Source: Amanita rubescens (lineage: Eukaryota; Basidiomycota; Agaricomycetes; Agaricales; Amanitaceae). From it: 36,450 bases of DNA. The notes under the pieces were generated by a model. The model was not told where the DNA came from. It saw nothing but the letters and a program-made list of their open reading frames with translations, and did not search any database. Below are positions 11,584 through 22,247 of this stretch, one piece after another. A program made the translations under genes and the position numbers. The stretch covers positions 1-36,450 of the forward strand of contig WION01000532.1 of the NCBI GenBank assembly GCA_015039365.1. Direction: 5' to 3'. Numbering within the stretch: position 1 is the stretch's first letter; every line of letters starts with the position of its first letter.

Positions 11584-12867
11584 TTATGTTGGCTCAGCAT
11601 AACCAGCATACCCTTGAGGCTGGTCCGGGGATGAACCTATCTGTCCAAAGATGGCGTCCGGATGAGTTGTGGGGTCGTCAGGATTCTATAGCAATCTGTG
11701 TCAGCATCCCGCGTAGAACGATGCTGGTCAAAGTGCTCACATAATATTTTAGAGGTTGATGTTCTGATAAGGGTGGAGGAGACGTCCCGGGCGAACTCAA
11801 CGGAGGGGATGACACTGTGGGCAAACTCAATGGGGACGCCCTTGTTGGTTGGTTCATCGGTTCCGTGTTTCCAGCATCGGGAATGACGTTGATACCAGTG
11901 CCGCGCTTTTTGCGCCACCGGTAGAGCGCGTACAGAAGTGCTGCAATAAGCAGCGCTCCGAGGACGGATCCGACGACTGCGCCTGCGATGCCTCCGGCGC
12001 TGAGTTTGGACGAGTGAGATTTTGATCCTGCGGTTGCACTCGCGGCGGCTGTCCACGTAGAAAAGTGGGAATGTTGTTAATCTAATTGTCTGTACTTTGA
12101 TTCTAGCCATACGTACCAGCACGGGATGTCGCGGCGGGATCGAAAGTATTATTAGTAGCCTGCGTTCATCGCTTGAACGATTGTTGGAACGGGCCAGATA
12201 CATCCGTACTCACAGTGACATCAAGAAAAGCCCAGCGTGGCACAACGGTGTCTGACGGTATTGTATCCGGATACCTAAAGAATTCGTTAAACGTGGCGAT
12301 TATGCGGCGATAATAAAGCTCACACTGTCAAATAAATCGCGGTTGAGCAGTTTTGGTGGTAATCAGGCCACCTGAAAACACGATAAGCAATTCTGCCGGT
12401 TAAGTTAGAGAAATCGAGCATACGTTATCCAGGTTCCAAATTGACAAGCAGCACATGCTGAGATTAATGAGTAAAAGATCGAAGTACAATAGCATTTTTT
12501 ATTGCTTTGATCCACCGTCGGGCCATTGTAGGGGCCATTGTAGGAGCCATTGGGAGTAATAGGCGGAAGCGTGAAGCCTGGACGATTCACCATCTGTTTA
12601 ACTTGTCGATCAATATAGCTATCAGAAGGGCGCCGCACCGTTTGCATCGCATGTATTAGCTAGGTCCTCGACGACGGCACAAGGACTCTGCCCTTTCGTG
12701 TTGTACACCTACGAGGGATGGTCGGTGAGCTACTAGTATGTGCGATTGACAACAAAACCGCTCACCCAACCGTACGTGGGTAAATCCGTACAATTTGCAT
12801 TTTCGCTTTGAGCAAGGACAGCTGGCAGTATCGCGAGAACAAGCCAGGAGCTGGAGACGTAATGCAT
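11584..12867 (-). CDS. Copy F: eight-Cys transmembrane family protein
   Basis: Intact, 295 residues, eight exons: 12766-12867, 12639-12708, 12424-12577, 12324-12371, 12214-12274, 12117-12159, 11741-12048, 11584-11685. Signal peptide about 1-19 (MHYVSSSWLVLAILPAVLA). Eight cysteines (CTD, GQSPC, NTC, CYC, ACAAC, QNC). Exon 3 is 15 nt longer than in most sisters, partly because a 12-nt unit is duplicated in frame (YNGPYNGP). Then VYPDTIPSDTVVPRWAFLDV. Membrane helix about 178-202 followed by RWRKKR. The Pro/Ser-rich tail holds NPDDPTTHP and ends AGYAEPT. Exon 3 and intron 2 are strikingly similar to copy E, pointing to a recent duplication or gene conversion. Confidence 0.85.
12522..12556. repeat. 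12-nt tandem duplication in copy F exon 3
   Basis: A 12-nt unit (GGCCATTGTAGG on the plus strand) occurs twice with a third partial copy. It encodes the in-frame YNGPYNGP duplication in the ectodomain of copy F. Confidence 0.7.
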
Positions 12868-13689
12868 CTTGGCTTTTACGGAGCGGAGGCGAGGAGGAGC
12901 GCAAGCCTAAGCGCTTAACCTGCGGAGGATGGAGTTAAGCAAGGTTTTATTACGACCCGATGCTTCATTTATCATTTTGACACGGTAAGAACATTTTCGG
13001 CTTAGTCTTGTGCGCCCATGACAGTGCCAGCGTGGCCACGGCAGCTGTTACGGCAGCCGGGCAGCGAGTGTTGGAGAACCACGCAGCGTGTCTTATTTGT
13101 GCGCTGATCATCAATCGTGATCAACATCCCACGGTGCCGTGCACCGAATGCCGTGCCGACTGCTCCACTGGGAGTCAGTTCCAGGGAGGTATAAAAGTGG
13201 GCGCTGAAGTGATGAACTTGAAACTAAGACTGGAAATGAGTGAACCACAGGAGCATCGCCTCGGCATTAGCTGCCGACTATGTCCTAAGATAGTGGCGCT
13301 GATCCGGCTCCGAACGTCGAATGCGAAAGCCATATTTAGAATGCTTGAAAGCTCGATCGGCGGCCCATGGCTGAGTACCAGGCAATAGAACTTCATTCAG
13401 CCGTCGAAATATTTGGAAATCGAGCGTTGCGTCCATGCCTTTCCTAATTGGTAGACCTGGAATTATTTTTTCTTTTCATTTTGCTTAATACACAGTAATA
13501 GGAGTCTTCTGGGCCGAGGCCTAAACCATCTCAGTCCCGTCGATGCTTTCTTCACTGCTTGATACAACAACTTCTCCATATACCCATATATTCCTAAGAC
13601 GGATGATTTAGAAAACACAACCAGTCTACCTGAAATGGCCACTTCTCTAAAAGAAGGATGCTTTTAATGACACATACCTACAACTCAAA
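12868..13689. other. Spacer between copies F and G
   Basis: A 126-codon open frame on the plus strand (13008-13388) contains three CxxC pairs, but it has no recognisable domain, no convincing introns and no homologue I know. I do not call it a gene. Bases beside 12868 include the leader and promoter of copy F. Confidence 0.4.
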
Positions 13690-14822
13690 TCATTCCCTTG
13701 AAATCCATGTAGCACTAGAATTTGTCCGTATGGTAGCCCTTTCGAGTCGGTAATACTGTCCACTGTCACCTAAAGGTTGCGGGGATGGACGCCAAGGGTC
13801 GGAAAGCGGTCCGTCCTGCGGTGAGCGTTCGACCATTGCCGGTGGGATAGGAGACGAGGTGGAGATTCCATCAGCATCCTATCATCTTTGTATCAGCATC
13901 CCGAGTCAAACAATGGAAACAGAAATGCTCACGTAGCGGTCCTGAATAGAGTGCAAAGACGATATTGATGTTGGTGTTGATGAAGACGATCCTGATCCTG
14001 ATGTCGAGTTAAAAGACTCAGAAGACATAGATGCAGCTACAGTGCCTGAGCTTCAGTTCTCGTGAGACGCACTGGCCAGGTAAGACGCCACAGCAGGGTC
14101 GAAAGTATAGCCGGTTTCCTAAATTCATTTGTCGGTTGCTCGTTAGAAGCAGACAAGATCGTCATTCACACGCACCATCAGATTCAGATAAGCCCAGCTC
14201 GGCACACTAGTATCTGAAGGAATAGGACCAGGATACCTAGAAATTTCCTTTAATAGTGTTGTATTGCACTGACAATTGATCTCACTCCATTAGATATGTT
14301 TGGTTGCAAAGTTCCAAGTAATTTGCCCATCTGATCAATCGGTCAAGTTCACAATCCGTCACCACAAACGGAACGTACGGGATCCAGGACCCATTCTGAC
14401 AAAAAGCACACGCCGAGATCAAGGAGTAGTAGACCGAACTGCAATAGCACGAGATGGGGCTAGGGCCGTAGTATTGAGGGGCAACGTATGCTTCTCCCGG
14501 TGATAGAGCGGTTAAAGGAAGTTCTGGATGAACCACCGTTAGCTCAACTGACTGGAGATAGATAACGGTTATCAGAAACTAGCGTCCTACGTTGACCAGT
14601 CCACTGCAATGTTAAATCCTCGATAACATAACATGGGCTCTGACCCATCGAGTTGAATGTCTACTCCGGTCGATTTTGAGCCAGCAGGGACGCAAAGCGC
14701 ATGCTCACCCAGTTGTATTTGTCATCCGTGCACTTTGGTATAGTAGTTACATTTATACCCTGAGCAAAGCTGACAGGGTCCACTACAAGGACTTGAAGCC
14801 ACCGAAAGACATAAAGTATCAT
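13690..14822 (-). CDS. Copy G: eight-Cys family member lacking the membrane helix
   Basis: Open, in phase, 257 residues, eight exons: 14709-14822, 14591-14660, 14379-14523, 14286-14330, 14176-14236, 14073-14118, 13933-14036, 13690-13878. Signal peptide about 1-21 (MILYVFRWLQVLVVDPVSFA). The ectodomain keeps CTD, GQSPC, CYC, ACAFC and the last cysteine (ELC), plus EYPGPIPSDTSVPSWAYLNL. The third cysteine (xxC after VAEDL) is Trp, leaving seven. Exon 7 is only 104 nt (sisters 242-344 nt). It encodes a Ser/Thr stretch but no hydrophobic helix, and no other membrane segment or GPI signal follows. The tail lacks NPDDP and the YxGxPE end. The sixth intron is only 36 nt. The product is predicted to be secreted. 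Alternatively it is an early pseudogene that has not yet gained a stop. Confidence 0.7.
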
Positions 14823-15046
14823 GGATCTACGGAGTGTAGGGAGGAGAGGAGGCCGATGAATAGGTGAGCGTGGTGGAAGCTGTGCGTTTATGTTGTTCGA
14901 ACATATAAGGAAAGGAAGCACGTCACTTTTTTGCGCCACTAGTACCTGAGTATCTACAATTCATCCGTGTCATTGGAATTCTGGTTGCTATCTTCCTTAA
15001 CCACATACTCGCAGTCGAGTCACTCTAAAATTACTCACGGAAATCC

Positions 15047-16379
15047 TCAGGAACTGGTGCGCCGGGGTATAAGTTCATCGCGGGTGGCCGAACCCATATC
15101 GTTCGCGTTCATCACTGGTTCAGAAATTTCTCCACCTTGTGGATCCACGCGTGAACTTGTCTGCAGAATCGAGGGCTCCTCAGGTGGCAAATTAGTGGGA
15201 TCGTCAGGATTCTGCAGCGATTTATTTAAGTGTCCACAGTTCAATTGGAGCCTGTAAAGAAAATGCTCACGTCAAGTGTTAGAAGAAACTCGACATCACT
15301 CGAGTACAGTGTCATAGGAGATATGAGTGGAGACGTCGAAGGAAGGGGTGGAAGCGGCACCATGGGTAGTGCCCTAGCATCAACCTGGGAAGATTCTTGA
15401 AGCCTCCTGAAAATCCAGCGCATTACTGTAATGGATAGCGCTAGTACGCCAACGACACTGCCGACACTGCCTATGATAGCTCCAACGGTGACAACGAGAT
15501 TTTCAGGAACGGGTGTCGACGTAGGTGCAGATACAGGTGTCGACGTGACGCTACCAGCTGTCGCGGCCGCAGAATTCGTCGATTGAGGCTCGCCTATGGA
15601 AAATCATTTTTCATCATACCGTCTTCGCCTTGAATCTGGTCATACGTACTAGCAATAAACGCTGCATTGACGTCAAATGTGTCGTTGGTGGCCTGCGTCC
15701 GTCGCTTAAATACTCGTTGGAAATGAGATAACCAATCACGCTTACCGTCACATTAAGGTAAGCCCAGTGTGGCACAGAAGCGTCTGACGGTACCCCGCCC
15801 GGATACCTAAAAAATTAAATTATATGGGACTGTCATGTAGCAACAATTGGGCCTACACTGTTCCATAGACAAGAGATGTGCAGTTCTGCGCGTATTCTGT
15901 CAACCTAACTCACGATTCTCAGAGGTAAATCACGTCAAACAATCAAAAACGTACGTTATCCAGGACCTATCCTGACAGGCAGCACAGCCACACATCAGCG
16001 AGTAAAGGACTGTATTGCAATGACAAGGGTTGTTTTCGTCCATCGTTGGGCCAGGGTAGATCGCGCCAGGGTCAAGAGGAAGAATCACGAATCCTGGATG
16101 AATTCCCCTTCAACTCATAAAATGGTTTACTTATAAGACAGGCACCCTACCCTGCGGATCGCATTGATCAGCTAAAATCTCGGCGACGCGACAAGGACTC
16201 TGGCCATTCGAGTTGAATACCTACAAGCGGTTTCGAGCCGTGCAACAAACGATAGACACAAAAAGAGCCCTCACCCACTTGAAAAGGTTGTCTGTGCAGT
16301 TTGCATTGGTGGAAGTTTGGGCAACGACACCTGGAAGTGCTGCAAGAACAAGAACAAGCCGGGAAACGTAAAGTATCAT
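15047..16379 (-). CDS. Copy H: eight-Cys transmembrane family protein
   Basis: Intact, 317 residues, eight exons: 16275-16379, 16151-16220, 15955-16093, 15857-15904, 15746-15806, 15650-15692, 15271-15593, 15047-15211. Signal peptide about 1-20 (MILYVSRLVLVLAALPGVVA). The ectodomain has the eight family cysteines plus a ninth (YSLMCGCAAC, where most sisters have Ser-Ala). Then VYPGGVPSDASVPHWAYLNV. Membrane helix about 188-213 followed by MRWIFRR. The tail is long, with Pro-rich PLPPLPSTSP, keeps NPDDPTNLP at the start of exon 8, but ends RRTSS instead of YxGxPE. It is the rightmost array member, about 0.8 kb from the next possible gene. Role as cell-surface sensor is inferred. Confidence 0.85.
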
Positions 16380-17178
16380 GACTTTACGGAGCGGTAGGAG
16401 AGAAGGGACGGTGCAAAGTCAGCCTGCAGCCAGATAGTATGGCCGCAGGCCCTAGATGTGAGTTAAAATATCGTCTACGTTTGATGTTACAGCAACGTCT
16501 TTTTGAAGCCTTGGCATTAACGCACGTTCGTAGGCCCGCACCCGACTGCACAATGTTAACGATGCTGTATATGTCAGTCGTGCACAGCAGTTTCATAACT
16601 ATATGTACTTTGGATTGAATATTGATCATCAATGCGGCGGCGGTGCCTGGTGGCTGGTTTGCGCCAAGACTATATGGAAATGTTAGAAATATGAACAGAA
16701 TTTCGGCGCTGTAGCATGTGCTGGTACGTTGGTATTGACCCTAGGATGCAGGTAAATATTTTTCGCCCAATGATTGCGTTCGAACAGAATATTGCATAGG
16801 AAGTACGTTCAAGTTCACGGTCACGCCGCGACAGGCAGAATTGATCCGGCCACTAACGCCACGGTTCCTAATAAGTACTGTTACATGCCAGCTATTTAAT
16901 AGCCCCACGCATTCACCGACACGTTCTTCGTGTATTCGTGGATGCAAGACCATTGTATGCAATCGGCTTTACATCTGCAGTTCGGCGACGGGGGGACGAA
17001 TGTGTTGTCTTGTTCTGCCGTGTTCGGTGAAAGCAATGCAAGGAGCAAAGGCTCAATGGGATTTCCAAGATGAGTGATCCGAGGGGGCTCAGGATCGGCA
17101 TTCTTGGATGCTTGCTGGGCGTCAGCCGTGGGCACTTGGACGCTGCCAACCGGATCGTTGTCCTGCCAGAGTAAATCA
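16380..17178. other. Spacer between copy H and the right-hand gene block
   Basis: No recognisable gene. The first 40 bases are the copy H leader, which on the coding strand is pyrimidine-rich and contains CCGCTCCGTA. A minus-strand frame (16896-17135) reads as plausible protein but has no clear start, splice partner or family. Confidence 0.4.
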
Positions 17179-17482
17179 TCAGAACGCTCTCAACTGCATC
17201 GGGAAGAGAGGGACCAAGTCTTCAAGTAAAGGAATGTCAGGCGAATGAGCTTTCTTGTCTGCAGGGTTGAGCATGTGAGCGGTGATAAGAGTGATAATCA
17301 GTACCTTTGAGCTCCTTGCGCATCATACTTTGTAATACCGCCGTACTAGGAGCGATATACGGTAGAGGAATGGGGGTTACAATATGAACTTGGCGTTGGC
17401 CTGCTTCGCACTCTGGGGACATGGGTGGATACGAACAAAAATGAGCGGTCGGAGAGCTGAGCCATGATAAAGCCGGTAACAA
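17179..17482 (-). CDS. Hypothetical small protein (two exons, weak)
   Basis: Two exons, 17305-17482 and 17179-17258, join in phase across a 46-nt GT-AG intron to give 85 residues. It starts MLPALSWLSS and ends LLEDLVPLFPMQLRAF. I recognise no family. A start 60 nt downstream (MSPECEAGQRQ) is equally possible. It lies 87 bp beyond the uso1 stop on the same strand, so it could instead be part of the uso1 3' region or a fragment of a larger, diverged gene that also uses the frame at 16896-17135. The evidence is only the open frame and the neat intron. Confidence 0.25.
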
Positions 17483-17569
17483 GAAAGTGACATCATCGCA
17501 GGCTCAATGGACCGCATCATCCATTACGCCACTCGCATCGGAGTGGCATCGGATATTATATTAAAGGGG

Positions 17570-20500
17570 CTACTCTTCTCCTTCTTCGTCCTCATCTTCG
17601 TCATCGGATACCTCCTCTCCTACCTGCCGTAATCTCTCCTTGTAAGCTTTCCGTTTTCCTGACATTTCATCCAGAAGCACCAATAGATCTTCTTGTTCCT
17701 TTTCCACCTCCTTGCGTCTCTCTTCTGCTACCCTCAACTGTGATGACAGCGTCGCAACCTGATTTTGCAGAGTAACGAGCTATGTCTCGTGAGCTCAAGA
17801 AAGATATATATCAAATATTGCAATTACCTCGTCCCCCTTTGATGCCGTAGACTGTTTTAGCTGCTGCTGTAGGCCAGCAATTTCTTGCACTTGCTTTTGG
17901 ATGACTTCACGTAATGATGCAATCAGCATGGTTGATTCATTGTTTTGGCCTGTTCGGGTAACGTTCAGCTTTCAACTTTCACTTCGACTTGGTAGGATAC
18001 GTACCACTCGTTGGGGCTAGCTGTTCGGGTTCTGTAGAAAACCCTCTTTGGATCGTATCTATGCATTCAAGCTGAGTTGAGGAATCGATCACAGCATCGA
18101 CATGACGCACAATAGTTCGACTTCCAAAAGTCCACAAAGCTCCAATCAAACCATATTTCTGCCGTTTCAGTAACTTCGGTCCGGTCCGTGGGCTGCGTGG
18201 CGCCACTATGTCCATACGCCGGGGAATCCGGGCCAACAGACTTGAATACGTCATCCTCCCGTATGCGGATCATTCTGCCAACGAGCGTATCCACACCTAA
18301 CCGGTTCAGAATGGGAGCGATTGTCGTTCTATGGAAACGGGTTAAGTTAAAACGCAGACGGTACATCAAAGCGCGACAGACCTAGTGATTTCGCCAGGCT
18401 GCCGATTAAATTCATAGCATATACCAAGAAGAAACACGCATAGAGCGGGTACAACTATATCCTCCTCGGACACATGATTGATTTGTTCGACTAGCTGGCG
18501 TAAACTCAGAATTTGGAGGAAATTCAAGCTGCTTTGCTTACCACGCTCATCCCGCCAGCGTCCAGGAAATCGCGAACAGAACCTGGGTCTTCCCATAGCC
18601 ATTGAGACAAAAGGCACATGTAGGCGATAATTAATTTGTCCCATTCCCTAGATTCCTTTTCTGAGAGGTTCTCTCTTGACCGTGACAGTAGAGCGAGAGA
18701 AAGGTTTTCGCTTAAGATCTGTAATAATGTTTGTGGAGGTTCGTCATCATCGACGGGTTCAGGAGTTGCCAAGGCTGAGGGAGCACCATCAGCGGGTACA
18801 AAGAAACTGCTGGCTGCTTGAACGGGTAGGGGCGACAATGGCCCTGGTTTAATTGTACGAGCTAGTAGCTTGGCTTGTGGTGAAGATCGGATAAGGTGAC
18901 TAAACAAAATTGATGCTATTTGTGTTGTAAGGACAACTGCCGGTTCCAGCGCGGACGTCGTTGGAGGGGCAATAGCAAGGGCATGAACTAGAGGAGTAAT
19001 AGGCGGTGGCTCAGAGCTTCCTGCCAAACAGACTAAGGCCCAGCGTAATAATATAGTGCATGGCGCACGCACCTTCTATAGGGAGCATGCCTTGAAAAAT
19101 AGCTAGCTTAATCTCCTCTTTGCGCACAAAACTCTATAATAAAAAAATGTTATTCAATTGCTATCGAGTGCTTCGTCAAGCATCCCACCTCGAACAGAGT
19201 CACGGCCGCTGTTCGGAGCTCTAGGGTGTCTCTTGTTTGCTTGGCGCTATCCAAGCCGTTGTATTCCCCATGCAGTGCCAACTCCACAACGACATCCAAG
19301 CCAGACGCAGATTCTAAGCGGTCCCACTCTTCACCATTGGTTTCGGGGACCGGTAAATATGGAGTAACGGTGATTTCTGATAAGGGAAAGTTGGCATTTG
19401 GAGGAAGTAGTCGAAGGGCCTGACACAGTCAATAATCATTACAGAACTAGCAGCCAGAAAACATACCTTAGATTTTAGCCTAGTGGGTGCGTTCGAGGCA
19501 AGAGCCATTTCAGTAAGGCATCTTGTGAATGTATAACTCTCCTGTGCCTATGAAAGTGTCAGATAGGGCGCACATAAAAAGGATTCATTTACGTTGCCGC
19601 CCTTGGACCCAACTAGGATGCCCATGATGCCTATGACCAGGGCAATGTTTGTTGCCTTCTTGTCATCCCAAAACTGCAGAGCAAACTCTTGAGGGGAAGG
19701 ATCCTTGTCTGATATTTTCCACGGGAAGAAAAGTAAGGAGCAAAGCAATTGCGGGAACGTGGTCTCTCTAAAGTAGCTCTGATTCGGATGTCAGCTAATC
19801 ACCCTTACTGAAGAATTAACTGACTCACTTGATTAGAACTGTTGAATCGTAAAAGACTGTCTACGCAAGACAGTGCACCTTCAGCAGCCACGCCGCCTTC
19901 TACTCCGCCCTCCTGCGTGACGATGTTGAAGAGTTTCTCGAAAGCACCTTCAAAAGCCAACAACTTTTGAATGTCCGCATTTTGATAAATAAGCAATTGA
20001 ACTACTGAGATCCCTTCTATACAAAACCAATAAGGTTGATGCCAGGCAATGAACCACCGGACGCACTTACCACCCCGTATAATCTCCCGTTTATCCTCAA
20101 GGACCGAAATCACACTCGCAGGACCTGTTGATGTTTTGAGGAAATATCCCTGGACGATCTGCCTTCGGTTACGAAGCAACGTAGACAGCAGCTGGAGAGA
20201 GGCGAAGCGGGTATAGAACGTTAAATCCCCGAGTAATGTGAACAGCGTGTTGATCGCCTTTTCGTTGGCAAGGACTTGGTTTGTGTGCTTAAGGCCCAAC
20301 TCTTTGTTTCCTGGTACGGTATTTTCAGCATCGCAGAGAAGATCTAGCGTTTCAAGGACGGCCTTTCCGATGTCTGCGTCGACTTCGGCATCGTTTGATA
20401 ATACTTCCAGTAGGCCTGGGAGAGCACGATCACCAACATCTTGTTTGCAATCGCGAACGAGGCCTTTGAGAGCTAGAACTGAAGCACGTCTGTCTGCAAG

Positions 20501-20611
20501 GAGCGTCGCTGGCGATAAACGGTCGCTCAGGCGCGCTATCGTGTCCGCTGGAATTTGAATGCCGCCTGTTGGCCCACGAAGTGCAACATAAGTCTGTGAC
20601 AAGAACTCCAT
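17570..20611 (-). CDS. uso1: Intracellular transport / vesicle-tethering protein Uso1 (p115-like)
   Basis: Twelve exons (20071-20611, 19829-20016, 19593-19778, 19467-19547, 19189-19419, 19073-19133, 18542-19020, 18382-18494, 18111-18328, 18005-18058, 17828-17949, 17570-17779) give 827 residues with every junction in phase. Residues about 1-725 form the armadillo-type head: start MEFLSQTYVALRGPTGG, then REIIRGEGI, and later WFDWSFVDFWKSNYYTIQRG, a hallmark of the p115 head. A short coiled coil (VIQKQVQEIAGLQQQLKQ, then LVTLQNQVATLSSQLRVAEERRKEVEKEQ) and an acidic end (SDDEDEDEEGEE) follow. Uso1/p115 tethers COPII vesicles to the Golgi with Rab1/Ypt1. Yeast Uso1 has a coiled coil of about 1,000 residues; here it is only about 100, closer to or shorter than animal p115. 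Assignment is firm from the head domain. Confidence 0.93.
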
Positions 20612-22247
20612 GACGGTGCGGCTGCGAGTGGCGGCGGCAGTTCACGTGTTCGGCCACTTTCTCTCTTTTGCCGCTGATGGTCGTCATGTCCTCGACATTC
20701 GCTCAGTCATTTCATGAGAAATTTGCCACTAATTTGCCATCGTCGTCGCCTGGGAATGGGATTTTCGGCGGCCCTTTCTACCCTTGTATCCAAGGGATCA
20801 AACATGGAGGCTTTTTTTCATTTACGCCATGTCAAGCATTACTTGACAACTCCCCGGAACATGATCTACTAGTACTACCGCAAAACGAGCCGCGGCCGCG
20901 GCGACCCATATGCATATTATTCTCGAGGACGTACACGCTCGTACACGACGGTCTTGTTTTCCGTGAAGATATGATTACTCGATAGATTCACTCCAGGTTT
21001 CAAACCCGTTTGGCTATTGCATAACATCCTTCTGGATCAGTTTCTGAGCTAAGCTTGTATTCATCTGAGCCCTCCCCCTCCTAGACAATGAATTTATGTA
21101 ACACGGTGACGCCCATGCGTCGACAAGATAACGAAGGTGACGGCGACTTTCACATGTGCCCTGGCTGTCAGTGTCAAACCCCACAATCATTGGGCCCATC
21201 GGGGCCCATGCCATGAGGCAGATTCGTACCTACAAATGTTGTGACCTCCATTCAAATCACATCGTATGCCGTTGCTTATGCCGAATATCGCCTTTCTACT
21301 TCTTTCTACTTACAAGTTTCGCCGAAGACCTTCTGATTAAGGGTTCAAGATAAGGTCAGCATTTCCCCGACGCTATTACCAACCCCTTTTGAACACGATT
21401 GGCTAGCACCGTGGCCGCTTACGATAGCGGTATCTGTATAGTAGGATATCCTCGGTCAACGCTCAGGATATCCACTTGCAGGTAGTTGTCTCATCACAGC
21501 AATATAACAGACTCCGGGCAAAACCGTAAACCAGTCAGCGCGACGAACAGCCAATGATGTATCGGCGTTTCTCCGTCGTCCTCGCACCCTTGATTGAATT
21601 AAAGATTAGATTATGATATGCGGGGCTTGGGAAATTCGCGGGGGTAAAAAATTCGAGAAGGGTAGGTATTCGCCATTAGGTCGTTTCTTTGTGTATTTTT
21701 TTTAAACGTTTTGGGAGACAGTAGATCAGCAACGTCCGAGCAGAACGCCTGGCGCACTGCCTTCTCTCAGGGTGTTGTGGGCGTGTGTGGAATCGGGACA
21801 TGTCATTGTGCATATCCTATCTCATGACCATCGTCTATTCAAACTATGATCACCACATGTTTCGTCCACAATATCAAAGAACTCCCAGGACTTGTTTTCC
21901 AATTGAATAACAGGGTATGCATTTAACTTTGTATTCCGTAAATAACGTTAATATGAGACACATGATATCCACTATGTGCGTGCTTGGAGAACGAGTATCG
22001 AAAAAATGTATATCGACAAAATGTAGTCCACCGAAAAATTAGTAAAGGAGCGGATAGGCCATTACGTATGAAGATAAATACGCGTACCTCTATAAATATT
22101 AGAATTATGTACTGGGCATGTATGCGACCAGAGAGGAATAAACGGAAGTGGAACGTGCAAAAATCGTGATACAAGAATAGGGGGGATGGTATTGATATCA
22201 TGACCATGACAAACCTCGTCGTAATCCGCAAACCCAAGCTGGCCAGT
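20612..22247. other. Intergenic region between uso1 and the sulfurase-like gene
   Basis: Holds the uso1 promoter at its left end. A 105-codon plus-strand open frame (20668-20985) starts only 57 bp from the uso1 ATG; it has no recognisable domain and is not called. The remainder shows no gene, repeat or RNA I can support. Confidence 0.45.

Noticed and set aside
16094..16150. Apparent frameshift between exons 2 and 3 of copy H
   Set aside because: Using the later acceptor at ATCCAG (16094-16095) restores the family phase and the expected GFVILPL, so no lesion is needed.
18524..19072. Separate minus-strand gene starting MRAPCTILLRWALVCL
   Set aside because: The apparent start lies in a uso1 intron; the downstream part is uso1 exon 7.
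20668..20985. 105-codon plus-strand frame next to the uso1 start
   Set aside because: No domain, no introns, and it occupies the uso1 promoter; low-complexity-free but unlike any family I know.
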